From: Bacteroidota bacterium | GTDB taxonomy: Bacteria; Bacteroidota; Bacteroidia; Chitinophagales; Chitinophagaceae | DNA length: 64,000 nucleotides | NCBI GenBank assembly: GCA_016712665.1 | Contig: JADJQP010000010.1 | Span: 1-64,000 of the forward strand | Direction of reading: 5' to 3' | Shown here: piece by piece, positions 37,487 through 46,991 of the stretch | Position numbering within the stretch: the stretch's first letter is position 1 | Layout: the number at the start of each line of letters is the position of its first letter | The notes under the pieces: model-generated | The model's input: the letters and a program-made list of their open reading frames with translations, nothing else | The model's database searches: none | What the model was told of the DNA's origin: nothing | Program-made: the position numbers and the translations under genes

Positions 37487-40249
37487 CTACCGCACCAGAA
37501 TTACATTCCCTTTGAAATTCTTCTTGATATTATTATTGAACTCTGCGTCAATGATATAAACATACGTTGACATCGGTTGTGGTACACCATTATACTTGCC
37601 GTCCCATCCTCTGCCGTCAATGGATGTGGTAGTAAAGATATTTTCACCCCAACGGTTGTAGATATCCATCTTAAAGGTCTTTAACCCGGATGATAAAATC
37701 TCACGAGGTATAAAATAATCATTCAAACCATCACCATCAGGTGAAAACGCATTCGGAATATTCAAATAACAATCCCGCACCACTTCAATGGTATCAGATA
37801 CCGAACATTCACCTTTGCTGCGTGCCCAATAAGTGCCTGCCTGCGACACTACAATAGAATTGCTACTTTCTCCCGTACTCCAGTCGTACAGCGCTCCGGG
37901 GTTGTTGACATCTGCTATTAGTATCGAACCGGTTAACCCAGGACAAATACTGGTATCTCTTCCGATATTTATTTGAGGATAGCTATTCACTTGTATATCC
38001 TGCGATACCACTTTATCGGGACAAAAGGTCGATTTTGCTGTGAGGGTTACATTATAGAGGCCACCACTTTCCCAGGTATGGGTAGGATTGCTCACATTAT
38101 TCAATACATTCCCATCTTTAAAATCCCAACTGAAATTGATAATATTGGGTGATAAGGTATCATAAAAACTCACCTTCTCTCCTACACAAATAACAGAATC
38201 GGAAACTACAAAATCAGCGTAGGGATTGTAATCAACAAATAATAATTTTTGGGTACTGTCTACACAACCCAATGTATCGGTTACGGTATGGGTAAGAATA
38301 AAAGTACCGGGCGTGGTATATAAATGCTGATTCGGGTTATTGCCGGTTATAGGAGACCCATCGCCCCAATTCCATTCATGAACCCAGGTAGGTTGGGTCA
38401 CAGGAGGACTAATCAATGAAGTACTGAACACGTACCCTAAGCAAATAGAATCCAATACCACATTTGGTGGCGGGGTATTATTGGTAATATCAAAGGCCGA
38501 AGTAAGCGGATGATTACAATCGATGGTCACATACATCGTATCAGCACATGGAGGATTATTTGCTATTAAACGAATGGTATAAATTCCTTGATTGAAATAC
38601 ACATAAGGTACAGGATTTTGGAAACTCGAATAGCCCCCATCTCCAAAAAGCCAGTTGTAGGTAACGGCTCCGGTTGAATTATTGGTCAAAAATATTGTGT
38701 CGTTTTCGCAACCCAAATGAAGATCCACAGTGAAGTCCGCTTTTAACGAAGTGTCGGCTACTACATCTATAGTATCGCTTCCGATGCAACCTTGCGCATT
38801 GGTAACCGTAACATAATACGTACCAGCAGCATTAACCACTCGGGTTTGTCCGGTAGAAGCGTCATCCCATAAATATGTAGCAAAACCGGGACCGGCGTCT
38901 AAGGTAACCGTATTGCCTGAACACAAAACACCGGTGGAAGTAATATTGACAACAGGGGTGGGTGGTGCCACATAATTGTATGTAGCGGTAGCAGTACATC
39001 CTAAATTAGACGTACAGGTAACGGTATAAACACCGGTGGCTGTTGGTAAAATTTGTGCTGTGGTTGCACCTGTAGACCATAAGTAGGTATAGGTAGGTGG
39101 CGCTGCTACTAGGCCTGACAAATACACCAAAATATTTTTTCGCATATTGATGGCATGTTGATTAGTCAAAGGTGCCACATTATTATGCCAATTGGATGTA
39201 GTCATTCCGCCAAACATCACAATACCGGCACCCCAAGCTTTTTCTGTAAGTACTGCAATATTAGGATTTGCTGCATCATGAATTACGGTAGTACCACCAT
39301 TAACAATATCTGCATGTGCAAAATAGGGACCGGTATATACGCCGGTTGCATCAACTGGAAGGTTGGGTCCCACATTAATTGGATGCAAGAGATTAGTCAT
39401 AATGGCACCTGGTACATTGTTGGGATTGGTTGGAATCAAATTTTGGTAATTTAAGGTTGTACCCCCAAAGCCCCAATTTTGAATACCGCCGTTATTAGGA
39501 GCAGCGTTCAAAAACAATTTTCCTCCGGCATTTACCCAGCTTTCAATTAGTGCAACATTCGCATTCATAAAATTAGTACATGCTGTTCCGTTGGCGTCAC
39601 TTCCTTCAATAAAAACAAATTGAGTACCTGGTACAAAAATGGCCGCAGCATTTGCTGAAAAATTATCTTGAATCCAATTACCCACTCCAAACACCTGATC
39701 CATTTCATTAACATTACTTGGCGAACCCCAAGGTGCAATATCGGTGATATAATATTTATTGCCTGGCACGGCACCACCGGCACCACCGGCGCCTATGGCA
39801 GTTAGCGTATCCACACAATTGAAGGTAGAAAAAACAATACTAACGGTTGGAGACGGCTTAATGGTAATATCTACACCATTATTAGGACCTCCCGCTACCG
39901 GTTGCGAACTGATAATACGTATACGATAACCTGAACCGAAAGGGGTATTGCATGGAATGGTACAAACAATATTACCTCCAAGAGCCACACTATTCAGAGT
40001 GCCTATGGTAACTGCACCAACAAAATTACCTACATTATTGGATAATTGTACACTAAACACATTGCCGGCAGTATAAACGCCGGTGGCAGAATAGCCCACA
40101 ATAATTTGATCGCAGGCGCATAAATTTACATTTGCCAGGGGCAAAGTGGTAATGACCTGCGCTTGAGATATTTTGGCAGCAAAGGTGCAAACAATACTGA
40201 AAGCCAATAACAAAATTCTGCTCGTAAAAAATTGCTTTACATTATTCAT
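37487..40249 (-). CDS. Gliding-type (CHU_C) secreted cargo protein, copy B (complete)
   Basis: A 920-residue exported protein. The signal peptide ends near KISQAQ. Residues about 150-380 resemble a glutamine-amidotransferase/ThuA-like fold (FVFIEGSDANGTACTNFM, SWVNAGGKLFLNAAPNNGG, EKAWGAGIVMFGGMTTSNW) but catalytic residues are not clear. Ig-like and PKD repeats follow (DAGPGFATYLWDDASTGQT; CENDTIFLTNNSTGAV), then the type B sorting domain that targets it through type IX secretion (DIYNRWGENIF, RGWDGKYNG, GNVILVR). Probably a large surface or released adhesin-like or matrix protein. It lies 226 bp upstream of copy A, on the same strand. Confidence 0.85.
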   Translation of the reverse strand: MNNVKQFFTSRILLLAFSIVCTFAAKISQAQVITTLPLANVNLCACDQIIVGYSATGVYTAGNVFSVQLSNNVGNFVGAVTIGTLNSVALGGNIVCTIPCNTPFGSGYRIRIISSQPVAGGPNNGVDITIKPSPTVSIVFSTFNCVDTLTAIGAGGAGGAVPGNKYYITDIAPWGSPSNVNEMDQVFGVGNWIQDNFSANAAAIFVPGTQFVFIEGSDANGTACTNFMNANVALIESWVNAGGKLFLNAAPNNGGIQNWGFGGTTLNYQNLIPTNPNNVPGAIMTNLLHPINVGPNLPVDATGVYTGPYFAHADIVNGGTTVIHDAANPNIAVLTEKAWGAGIVMFGGMTTSNWHNNVAPLTNQHAINMRKNILVYLSGLVAAPPTYTYLWSTGATTAQILPTATGVYTVTCTSNLGCTATATYNYVAPPTPVVNITSTGVLCSGNTVTLDAGPGFATYLWDDASTGQTRVVNAAGTYYVTVTNAQGCIGSDTIDVVADTSLKADFTVDLHLGCENDTIFLTNNSTGAVTYNWLFGDGGYSSFQNPVPYVYFNQGIYTIRLIANNPPCADTMYVTIDCNHPLTSAFDITNNTPPPNVVLDSICLGYVFSTSLISPPVTQPTWVHEWNWGDGSPITGNNPNQHLYTTPGTFILTHTVTDTLGCVDSTQKLLFVDYNPYADFVVSDSVICVGEKVSFYDTLSPNIINFSWDFKDGNVLNNVSNPTHTWESGGLYNVTLTAKSTFCPDKVVSQDIQVNSYPQINIGRDTSICPGLTGSILIADVNNPGALYDWSTGESSNSIVVSQAGTYWARSKGECSVSDTIEVVRDCYLNIPNAFSPDGDGLNDYFIPREILSSGLKTFKMDIYNRWGENIFTTTSIDGRGWDGKYNGVPQPMSTYVYIIDAEFNNNIKKNFKGNVILVR

Positions 40250-40423
40250 AAAAACGAATTAAATATAAGGGTGATATTCCAACAAAAATAGCATAAAAAA
40301 CTATAATCACTAACATAGACGTAATAAATCTATATATGGTTTGTAGCGCATCGATCAGAATTTTAGCAAGTAAATAGCATCTTACCTTCTAAAAACTGCG
40401 ACAAAAATGGCTATTATAAAATA

Positions 40424-41863
40424 TTAAATAGCTGACAACTGCACTTTTTGCTGCAATTCTTTCACCTGTTCCCTAATTAGGGTGTCTGTATCCATTAGGT
40501 CTTTTACGGTTTGGCAACTATGAATAACAGTAGTATGATCTCTGCCACCAAAATGATCGCCTATGGTTTTGAGAGAATTTTTAGTAAACTGTTTGGCTAA
40601 AAACATAGATATTTGACGTGCCTGCACTATTTCCCTCTTTCGGGTTTTGTCTTGCAGTTTATCGTACGAAATATCATAATAATCGCATACCATTTTCTGA
40701 ATATTGTCTATTGTAATCTCCTTCGATGAGGTTTTTACAATATTGCGCAACACCTTCTTTGCAAGTTCTAAATCAATTTCCTTCTTTACCAATGATGAAT
40801 TTGCTAATAATGAAATGAGTGCTCCCTCCATTTCTCGTACATTATTTTGTACATTATAGGCGAGGTATTTCACCACCTCATTAGGAAGTTCGAGGCCATC
40901 ATTCCGCATTTTATGTTCCAAAATGGCCATGCGTGTATCAAAATCAGGAATTTGAATATCGGCACTTAATCCCCATCTAAAACGAGACAGCAAGCGCTCT
41001 TGCATCCCATCCAAATCTTTGGGAGGTTTATCACTAGTAAGAATCAACTGCTTGCCATTCTGATGTAAATGATTGAAAATAGAGAAAAAAGCATCCTGCG
41101 ATTTTACAGCAGGGGCAAAATATTGCACATCATCAATGATCAAAACATCAATTAATTGATAAAAATTAATAAAGTCATTGATTTCATTATTCTTTGAATG
41201 CTCAATAAATTGATGAATAAATTTTTCAGCACTTACATACAGCACGGTTTTATTGGGATGCAATCGTTTGGTTTCATTTCCTATTGCATGCACCAAGTGG
41301 GTTTTACCAAGACCTGCACCACTATAAATCACCAAAGGATTGAAGGAGGTACCGCCTGGTTTTTGCGCTACTGCTAAACCGGCACTTCGTGCCAAACGGT
41401 TACACTCACCCTCCACAAAGGCATCAAACGTATGATTCGGATTCAGCTGTGGATCAATTTGAGAACGCTTCAAACCCGGAATAACGAATGGATTTTTTAT
41501 GCCATGCTCGCCATGTCCGATGTTAGCATCTACATAATTATTGGAAAGTTGTGCTTGCTGGTGGGTGCTTGCCGGCATTCGAATGGAGGCCGGATTTTTT
41601 TTGGTTTGATTCTCCATCAAAATTCGATACTCCAATTTGGCATCTTTGCCCAATTCACGTTTGATGGTTTTAGCAATAAGTTCGACATAATGTTCCTCAA
41701 GCCATTCGTAAAAAAATTGGCTGGGTACTTCAATCACCAAAACATTATTCTCCAAAGCCACTGGTTTGATTGGTTCAAACCAAGTTCTATATGATTGCCA
41801 ACTGATATTATCTTTTATGATTTTTAAACAATTATCCCATATTTTATCAAAAGATTTTATCAT
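40424..41863 (-). CDS. dnaA: Chromosomal replication initiator protein DnaA
   Basis: Binds DnaA boxes at the origin and opens DNA to load the replicative helicase. Domain I (residues 1-80) begins MIKSFDKIWDNCLKIIKDN; a variable linker follows; domain III has Walker A SGAGLGKTH at 181-189 and Walker B LIIDDVQ near 241-247, then DGMQERLLSRFRWGL; domain IV near 450 has the helix-turn-helix signature GGRDHTTVIHSCQTV. The 479-residue length is normal. A perfect DnaA box lies about 65 bp upstream of its start. It is an anchor for placing this region near an origin, although in Bacteroidota dnaA and oriC are not always adjacent. Confidence 0.97.
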   Translation of the reverse strand: MIKSFDKIWDNCLKIIKDNISWQSYRTWFEPIKPVALENNVLVIEVPSQFFYEWLEEHYVELIAKTIKRELGKDAKLEYRILMENQTKKNPASIRMPASTHQQAQLSNNYVDANIGHGEHGIKNPFVIPGLKRSQIDPQLNPNHTFDAFVEGECNRLARSAGLAVAQKPGGTSFNPLVIYSGAGLGKTHLVHAIGNETKRLHPNKTVLYVSAEKFIHQFIEHSKNNEINDFINFYQLIDVLIIDDVQYFAPAVKSQDAFFSIFNHLHQNGKQLILTSDKPPKDLDGMQERLLSRFRWGLSADIQIPDFDTRMAILEHKMRNDGLELPNEVVKYLAYNVQNNVREMEGALISLLANSSLVKKEIDLELAKKVLRNIVKTSSKEITIDNIQKMVCDYYDISYDKLQDKTRKREIVQARQISMFLAKQFTKNSLKTIGDHFGGRDHTTVIHSCQTVKDLMDTDTLIREQVKELQQKVQLSAI

Positions 41864-41927
41864 GCGTGGTTATACTAATTTTATTGGGTTATACAATTAA
41901 CTTTACTTTATTTTTTTATGAAGGGAG

Positions 41928-41936
41928 TGTGAATAA
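41928..41936 (-). promoter_or_regulatory. DnaA box upstream of dnaA
   Basis: TGTGAATAA (TTATTCACA on the minus strand) is a perfect match to the consensus TTATNCACA, 65 bp upstream of the dnaA start. Likely a site for DnaA autoregulation. Confidence 0.6.
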
Positions 41937-41988
41937 ATCATTTTCCTTTCAAGGAACGAAAGTGGTAATTATTTGTTGAAAAAAAATT

Positions 41989-42927
41989 TTATATCATGTT
42001 TTCTGCAAGTTGAATCGCACCAAAATCTGAAACATAGTCGTAGTCGTTTTTATTATCAAAAAAAATATTTATTCGCCCTAAATGAATGCCTGCCCAACCC
42101 ACTTGATTAATTAATACTTCTTGATTATTTCGATTTTTTAGCTTATGTGGCTCCTCTAAAAACGTGTGCGTATGCCCACCAATTATGAGATGGATGTGCT
42201 CACTCTCTTTCGCCAATATTTTGTCGGACACTTTGTTATTCGGGTATTCAAATCCAAGATGCGACAAGCATATGATAAAGTCGCAGCGTTTTCGCTTCTT
42301 CAAAAAATAGGCTACTTCATTGGCAGCCTTTATGGGATCTTGGTAGCTAATTTGACCAAATAATTTTTCAGGAACCAATCCATTCAATTCAATACCAACT
42401 CCCAAAATACCTATTTTGATTTTTCCTTTCTTAATAATAGTATATGGCTGCATGATGGATTCAAGGGACGTATGTGAAAAATCATAATTACAATTCACAA
42501 ATGGAAAATCAGCATGCTGCATTTGTGCTACCAATCCATCTATACCATTGTCAAAATCGTGGTTGCCTAAGGTAGCCGCATCATAGCGAAGTAAACTCAT
42601 CACCTTCATCTCAGGTTCCCCTTTGTAGTAATTGAAATACGGAGTTCCTTGAAAAATATCCCCAGCGTCTAGCAAAATGGTATGTGCTTCCTCATTTCTG
42701 ATTTTTGAAATCACCCTCTCTCTTGCTACTACCCCACCCAAACCTTGATACTTGCTACCATCCATAGGAAAGGGATCCAGACGACTGTGTACATCATTGG
42801 TGTGAAGAATGGTTACGGAATGCTGTTGGCTTTCTTGAGCTAGAGCCTCAAACGGAAATTGTGAAGCCGCCAGGAGAGCGGATGTGGCAGCAGTTTGCTG
42901 TAGAAATTTTCTTCGACTGATATTCAT
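41989..42927 (-). CDS. 5'-nucleotidase/metallophosphatase N-terminal half, Tat-exported
   Basis: Calcineurin-like phosphoesterase, probably the catalytic half of a periplasmic 5'-nucleotidase. ATG 42927 gives MNISRRKFLQQTAATSALLA, a twin-arginine signal with an A-rich core. Metal-binding motifs are in order: ILHTNDVHSRLDPF, LLDAGDIFQGTPY, ATLGNHDFDNG, CLSHLGFE and IIGGHTHTF. The frame opens earlier at TTG 42936 but the ATG matches a Tat signal. It lies 11 bp after the gene for the C-terminal half, so the usual two-domain enzyme is split into two polypeptides in one operon. Confidence 0.88.
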   Translation of the reverse strand: MNISRRKFLQQTAATSALLAASQFPFEALAQESQQHSVTILHTNDVHSRLDPFPMDGSKYQGLGGVVARERVISKIRNEEAHTILLDAGDIFQGTPYFNYYKGEPEMKVMSLLRYDAATLGNHDFDNGIDGLVAQMQHADFPFVNCNYDFSHTSLESIMQPYTIIKKGKIKIGILGVGIELNGLVPEKLFGQISYQDPIKAANEVAYFLKKRKRCDFIICLSHLGFEYPNNKVSDKILAKESEHIHLIIGGHTHTFLEEPHKLKNRNNQEVLINQVGWAGIHLGRINIFFDNKNDYDYVSDFGAIQLAENMI

Positions 42928-42937
42928 TGTAGACAAT

Positions 42938-43711
42938 TTATTCGTGAATGGTATAATGACCGATTGTAGTAATTTTGAAATGCTTTTTGATATAGGCTAT
43001 CATTACATCTCTTAATAATAGTCCCGTATGCATACACTTGCTCGACTTTAAAAAAGTACACTGATCACCCCCATTGGCTATATAATCATTTGTAGCAATC
43101 ACATACATCGAATCAGAATGAATAGGCACTCTTCGGATTTCCAGATTCAAATTTCCATTGGTTTTCTCTACCAGAAGGGTATCATTATAATACAATTGAT
43201 TATCCATACTTTTTTGAAATTGAATCGGCTTTCGAATAGGCCAGCCACCTGCACTGTCCATTAAGGCCACCCATTTCTGTAAAACATCGCCCGTCACAGA
43301 TAATAGCACTAGTTCATTATCAAATGGAAGCAGTTCAAAAATTTTACCCGTTGTAATAGGCCCTTTGGGTAGTTCAGGTATGCGTATCCCTCCGTAGTTG
43401 CATATGGCATTGCAGGCTTTTGCATCCAATTCTAAGGCTTTTTCAAAAAGGGCATCTACTACCAAATTTCCCAAACTACCACCTGGTCGTACCTTAATAA
43501 AATCAGTCTCAGCCGTGCCTATCACGGTATTCATTTCTGTATTCAAACCATCCCTGTAGGGTTTTATTAATTGCGCTACTTCAGTGAGGGTATCCGTAAG
43601 ACCTGCTTCCACTTTGTATCTCTTGGCCTCATTCGAAACCACCGAATAAGGTGTTTTACAAGCACAAAAAACGAGTCCAAGAAGCCAAATGAAATGTGTA
43701 TAAGTTTTCAT
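42938..43711 (-). CDS. 5'-nucleotidase C-terminal domain lipoprotein
   Basis: The substrate-binding half of a 5'-nucleotidase as its own gene, 257 residues. The signal ends LVFCAC, a lipoprotein-type Cys. Diagnostic stretches: SLGNLVVDALFEKALE, ICNYGGIRIPELPKGPITTG, LPFDNELVLLSVTGDVL, and IATNDYIANGGDQCTFL. In typical UshA/CpdB-like enzymes these residues contact the nucleotide base. The Tat-exported metallophosphatase lies just downstream. Different export routes (Sec/lipoprotein and Tat) imply that the two must meet in the periplasm. Confidence 0.87.
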   Translation of the reverse strand: MKTYTHFIWLLGLVFCACKTPYSVVSNEAKRYKVEAGLTDTLTEVAQLIKPYRDGLNTEMNTVIGTAETDFIKVRPGGSLGNLVVDALFEKALELDAKACNAICNYGGIRIPELPKGPITTGKIFELLPFDNELVLLSVTGDVLQKWVALMDSAGGWPIRKPIQFQKSMDNQLYYNDTLLVEKTNGNLNLEIRRVPIHSDSMYVIATNDYIANGGDQCTFLKSSKCMHTGLLLRDVMIAYIKKHFKITTIGHYTIHE

Positions 43712-43779
43712 GCTGCAAATAATCTGTAAAATAGTAAAAAAAACTAACTTCGCTACTTAATCTTAAATATACAAATTTT

Positions 43780-44160
43780 ATGGCCTCATTTGAAATCATA
43801 GGAAAATTAAAAGTAAAAGGAAACACGCAGGTTGTTAGCGACAAATTCTCTAAAAGAGATTTGGTACTCGTAACGGATGACCAATATCCGCAATTTTTTT
43901 CATTACAACTTACGCAAGATAAATGCGCCTTGCTAGACCAATATAATGTTGGCGATGATATGAAGATTTCCTTTAACTTAAGAGGCAGAGAATGGACAGC
44001 ACCCGATGGTGTGGTAAAATATTTCAATACCCTAGAGGCTTGGCGTTTGGAGAGAAGTGCTTCTGCACACGCTGCGGCTGGCAACCACTCAAATCTTTCT
44101 CCATCGGCGCCAGAAGAGGTTATTTCTTCAAGTGCAGCCAATGATGATTTGCCATTTTAA
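43780..44160 (+). CDS. DUF3127-like OB-fold protein with SSB-type tail
   Basis: A 126-residue soluble protein. The first 90 residues are beta-rich (FEIIGKLKVKGNTQVVSD, KRDLVLVTDDQYPQFFS, DMKISFNLRGREWTA) and fit DUF3127, a Bacteroidota OB-fold family. The C-terminus is a flexible Ala/Ser-rich linker ending in DDLPF, which closely matches the SSB tip DDIPF that docks replication and repair proteins. This suggests binding of single-stranded DNA and interaction with SSB partners, though that is inference. Followed by a strong hairpin. Confidence 0.75.
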   Translation: MASFEIIGKLKVKGNTQVVSDKFSKRDLVLVTDDQYPQFFSLQLTQDKCALLDQYNVGDDMKISFNLRGREWTAPDGVVKYFNTLEAWRLERSASAHAAAGNHSNLSPSAPEEVISSSAANDDLPF

Positions 44161-44186
44161 TATCAATTCCTAATCTTTTGTTTAGT

Positions 44187-44223
44187 ACAATTCCGGCGAG
44201 ATTTGAAATCTCGCCGGAATTGT
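44187..44223 (+). terminator. Long perfect hairpin after the DUF3127 gene
   Basis: A 37-bp near-perfect palindrome: an 18-base arm (starting ACAATTCCGGCG) and its complement separated by one G, foldable as a 17-bp stem with a TGA loop. It starts 27 bases after the stop. No T run follows on the plus strand, so it may be a hairpin terminator/processing site or a two-way element. Confidence 0.5.
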
Positions 44224-44434
44224 TGTGTGGGTATGGTACTAAGGTCATGTTTTAAAGAACAGTGAGCGATCATGCACTGTGGTAATTATAATTTTGTGAT
44301 AGAGCATTTCAAAAAAACATCTATGGAAGAAAGAAACCTATTATCAATAAACAAAAAACACCAGTAGGTACGTTCTTTTTTGGAACGTAAACAGACCATA
44401 AGCCTGCAAATAAAAAAAACAGTATCCCAAACAA

Positions 44435-44471
44435 AAAACGCTGGCTGGGTTTGAAATCCCGCCAGCGTTTT
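44435..44471 (-). terminator. Rho-independent terminator of glutamine synthetase gene
   Basis: On the minus strand an 11-bp stem AAAACGCTGGC/GCCAGCGTTTT, extended by a partly paired interior, is followed by six T. It lies 19 bases after the glnN stop. A clear intrinsic terminator. Confidence 0.7.
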
Positions 44472-44489
44472 GTCATGTAAAACCAATTT

Positions 44490-46682
44490 CTATCTTAAAA
44501 AGAGCATTTCTCTATACTTTGGCAATGTCCACAACGCATCATCCACAATTAGTTCCAGTTTATCGGCGTGATAGCGAATGATTTCAAAAAATGGTTTGAC
44601 TTCATCGCAGTAGGCAACGGCCCGAGCATGCATATCCGTTATTTCATTTGCCTTTTTACGTGTTGCAATCATTTTTTCTACATTATCGCTGATACTGTTG
44701 ATATGCTTTGAAATAACTTCCACAATTTCAAGTTGCGAACGATAGGCTTCAGGTGATAATCCAATTTCCTTTAATCCCTTGATATTTTCTATAAGGGTAT
44801 TTTGATAATTAATAGAAGGAGGCAAAATAGAGTTGCTTGCCAAGTACCCCATCAATCGGGCTTCAATCTGAACCTTTTTTACATATTCCTCTAACATAAT
44901 TTCGTGCCGTGCTTCGGTTTCGATATGTGTGAATATGCCGTGATTTTTAAATAAATCTTTGGTTATTTCTTTTCCAAAAACATCCAAAGCTCTTGGGGTA
45001 TCTTTAAAATTGCTCAAACCTCTTTGTTCAGCTTCTTTTGCCCAAGCCTCACTATAATTATCTCCTTCAAAACGAATGTTTTTACTTTCGGTAATATACT
45101 TTCTGATTACATGCAATATGGCTATTTCCTTTTTCTCGCCTTTTTCAATTAAGGTTTCTACTTCTTTTTTAAAATTGATTAAAGTATCGGCCATAATAGT
45201 ATTCAAGATGGTCATTGGCCAGGCGCAGTTTGCTGACGACCCTACAGCACGGAATTCAAATTTATTTCCCGTGAATGCAAATGGGCTGGTACGATTTCGA
45301 TCGGTATTGTCCATTAGCAATTCCGGAATATTTTTATGAATATCCATTTTCAAAATCACTTCATCTTGTTCAGAAAATTTACCGGTAACCCGTTCTTCCA
45401 CTTCGTTCAATACGTCAGTAAGATACTTACCCACAAATATTGAGATGATTGCCGGTGGTGCTTCATTTGCGCCTAAGCGATGATCGTTATTTGAGGAGGC
45501 AATAGAAGCTCTCAACAAATCAGCATGATCATGTACAGCTTTTAATACATTCACAAAAAGGTAAGAAACATTAGATTGGTGCGCGGCGTTTTACCAGGTG
45601 CCAATAAATTGATTCCGGTATCGGTTGCCAAGCTCCAGTTGTTGTGCTTTCCACTTCCGTTCACACCAGCAAAAGGTTTTTCGTGCATCAGCACTTTCAA
45701 CTTATGCCGTTTCGCCACTCTATTCATCACATCCATCAATAAGGAATTGTGGTCTACTGCAATATTCACTTCTTCAAAAATGGGTGCACATTCAAATTGG
45801 GATGGAGCTACCTCATTGTGACGGGTACGTAATGGAATTCCCAATTTATAGGCTTCTTGTTCAAAATCTTGCATATAGGCAAAAACTCGTTCAGGAATGG
45901 CTCCAAAATAATGGTCGTCTAATTGCTGACCTTTAGCCAGGGGTATGTCCGTAAAGTGTACGTCCAGTTGCTAAAATATCAGGCCTTGCATTGGCTAACG
46001 ACTCTTCTATTACAAAATATTCTTGCTCCCAACCTAAGGTGGGGGCTACACGTGAAATATTCTTATCAAACAGATGGCAAACGTCGAGCGAGGCTTTGTT
46101 TACCAAATCCAAGGCTTTTAACAAAGGTGTTTTGGTGTCGAGAGACTCACCAGAGTAGGATATAAAAATCGTAGGGATGCAAACGGTTTTACCCATTGCT
46201 GTTTCTAAGATAAACGCCGGTGAGGTGGGATCCCAGGCGGTATATCCTCGTGCCTCAAATGTGGCTCGAATTCCACCATTCGGAAAACTGGATGCATCCG
46301 GTTCTTGCTGCGTCAAAGCATCCCCGTCAAAAATTTCCAATGGAGTACCATCACCTTTTAAGGTAAAAAACGAATCATGCTTTTCGGCTGTGCCGCCGGT
46401 AAGTGGTTGAAACCAATGTGTAAAATGAGTAACTCCCTTCTCCATAGCCCAAGCCTTCATGCCATTGGCAATTTGTTCGGCCATTTTACGATCGATTTTG
46501 CTACCGGTTTTGATACTATTGGTCAAACTCTTGTACGCCTCATCACTTAAGTACTCCCGCTGCGCTTTTGCGGTAAATACATTGCTCGCAAATAATTGGG
46601 TTACTTTTTTATTATCGTAACCTATGATTTCCTTTTCGCCATTTTGTAAATTTTTTATGGCATTGAACCGTAAATTGCTCAT
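44490..46682 (-). CDS. glnN: Glutamine synthetase type III, frameshifted
   Basis: Makes glutamine from glutamate, ammonia and ATP. Frames 45933-46703, 45551-45874 and 44490-45554 join into about 730 residues, the size of GSIII, which is larger than GSI. Markers: THWFQPLTGGTAEKHDSF, LGWEQEYFVIEE (metal-binding Glu), RHNEVAPSQFE, KPFAGVNGSGKHNNWSL and NTDRNRTSPFAFTGNKFEFR. Start is the ATG at 46682 (MSNLRFNAIK); the frame opens earlier at TTG. Adding one T to TTTTT near 45556 gives TFFVNVLKAVHDHADL, and removing one base near 45942 gives GHTPAKGQQLDDHYF. The breaks look like sequence errors. Confidence 0.9.
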
Positions 46683-46991
46683 TTTTTTATGATTTTGCTG
46701 CAAATAAATGAATTATTTTTCACAACAACAACGTTTTTTGACGTTTTTGTCTAAAATAATTTATATTATTATTTTTAACATATGTTATTTGTTCGCTTCG
46801 CTTTTATGAATCCATAGGCAAATTATTAAAATGATTTTACAAAATGATCTCATTCCGTAAGGTATTACATTCTATCTGCATCAGTTGCGAGGTAAAAAAT
46901 TCCCCCCAACGATTTCTTCCTATATTTTTCATCTTTGTATACATTTACTTAATTCTTGCCTTACCTTTAAACCCCTAATCTTTTTATCCAA
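46683..46991. other. AT-rich divergent intergenic region
   Basis: The gap between glnN (minus) and mnmH (plus). It is very AT-rich, with TTATATTATTATTTTTAACA around 46761-46780 and CATCTTTG near 46931, the latter loosely like a Bacteroidota -7 element for mnmH. No gene, RNA gene or clear hairpin is seen. It probably contains both promoters. Confidence 0.5.

Larger units (their letters stand above)
44161..44489. other. Intergenic region with two hairpins
   Basis: Convergent gap between the DUF3127 gene and glutamine synthetase. It holds the palindrome at 44187-44223 and the terminator at 44435-44471. A short minus-strand frame here has no support. Between the hairpins (44224-44430) there is only AT-rich DNA and a small hairpin (ACGTTC/GAACGT near 44370). 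Confidence 0.6.

Noticed and set aside
44286..44486. Minus-strand 66-codon frame
   Set aside because: Contained in the intergenic hairpin region, overlaps the terminator, no protein-like features.
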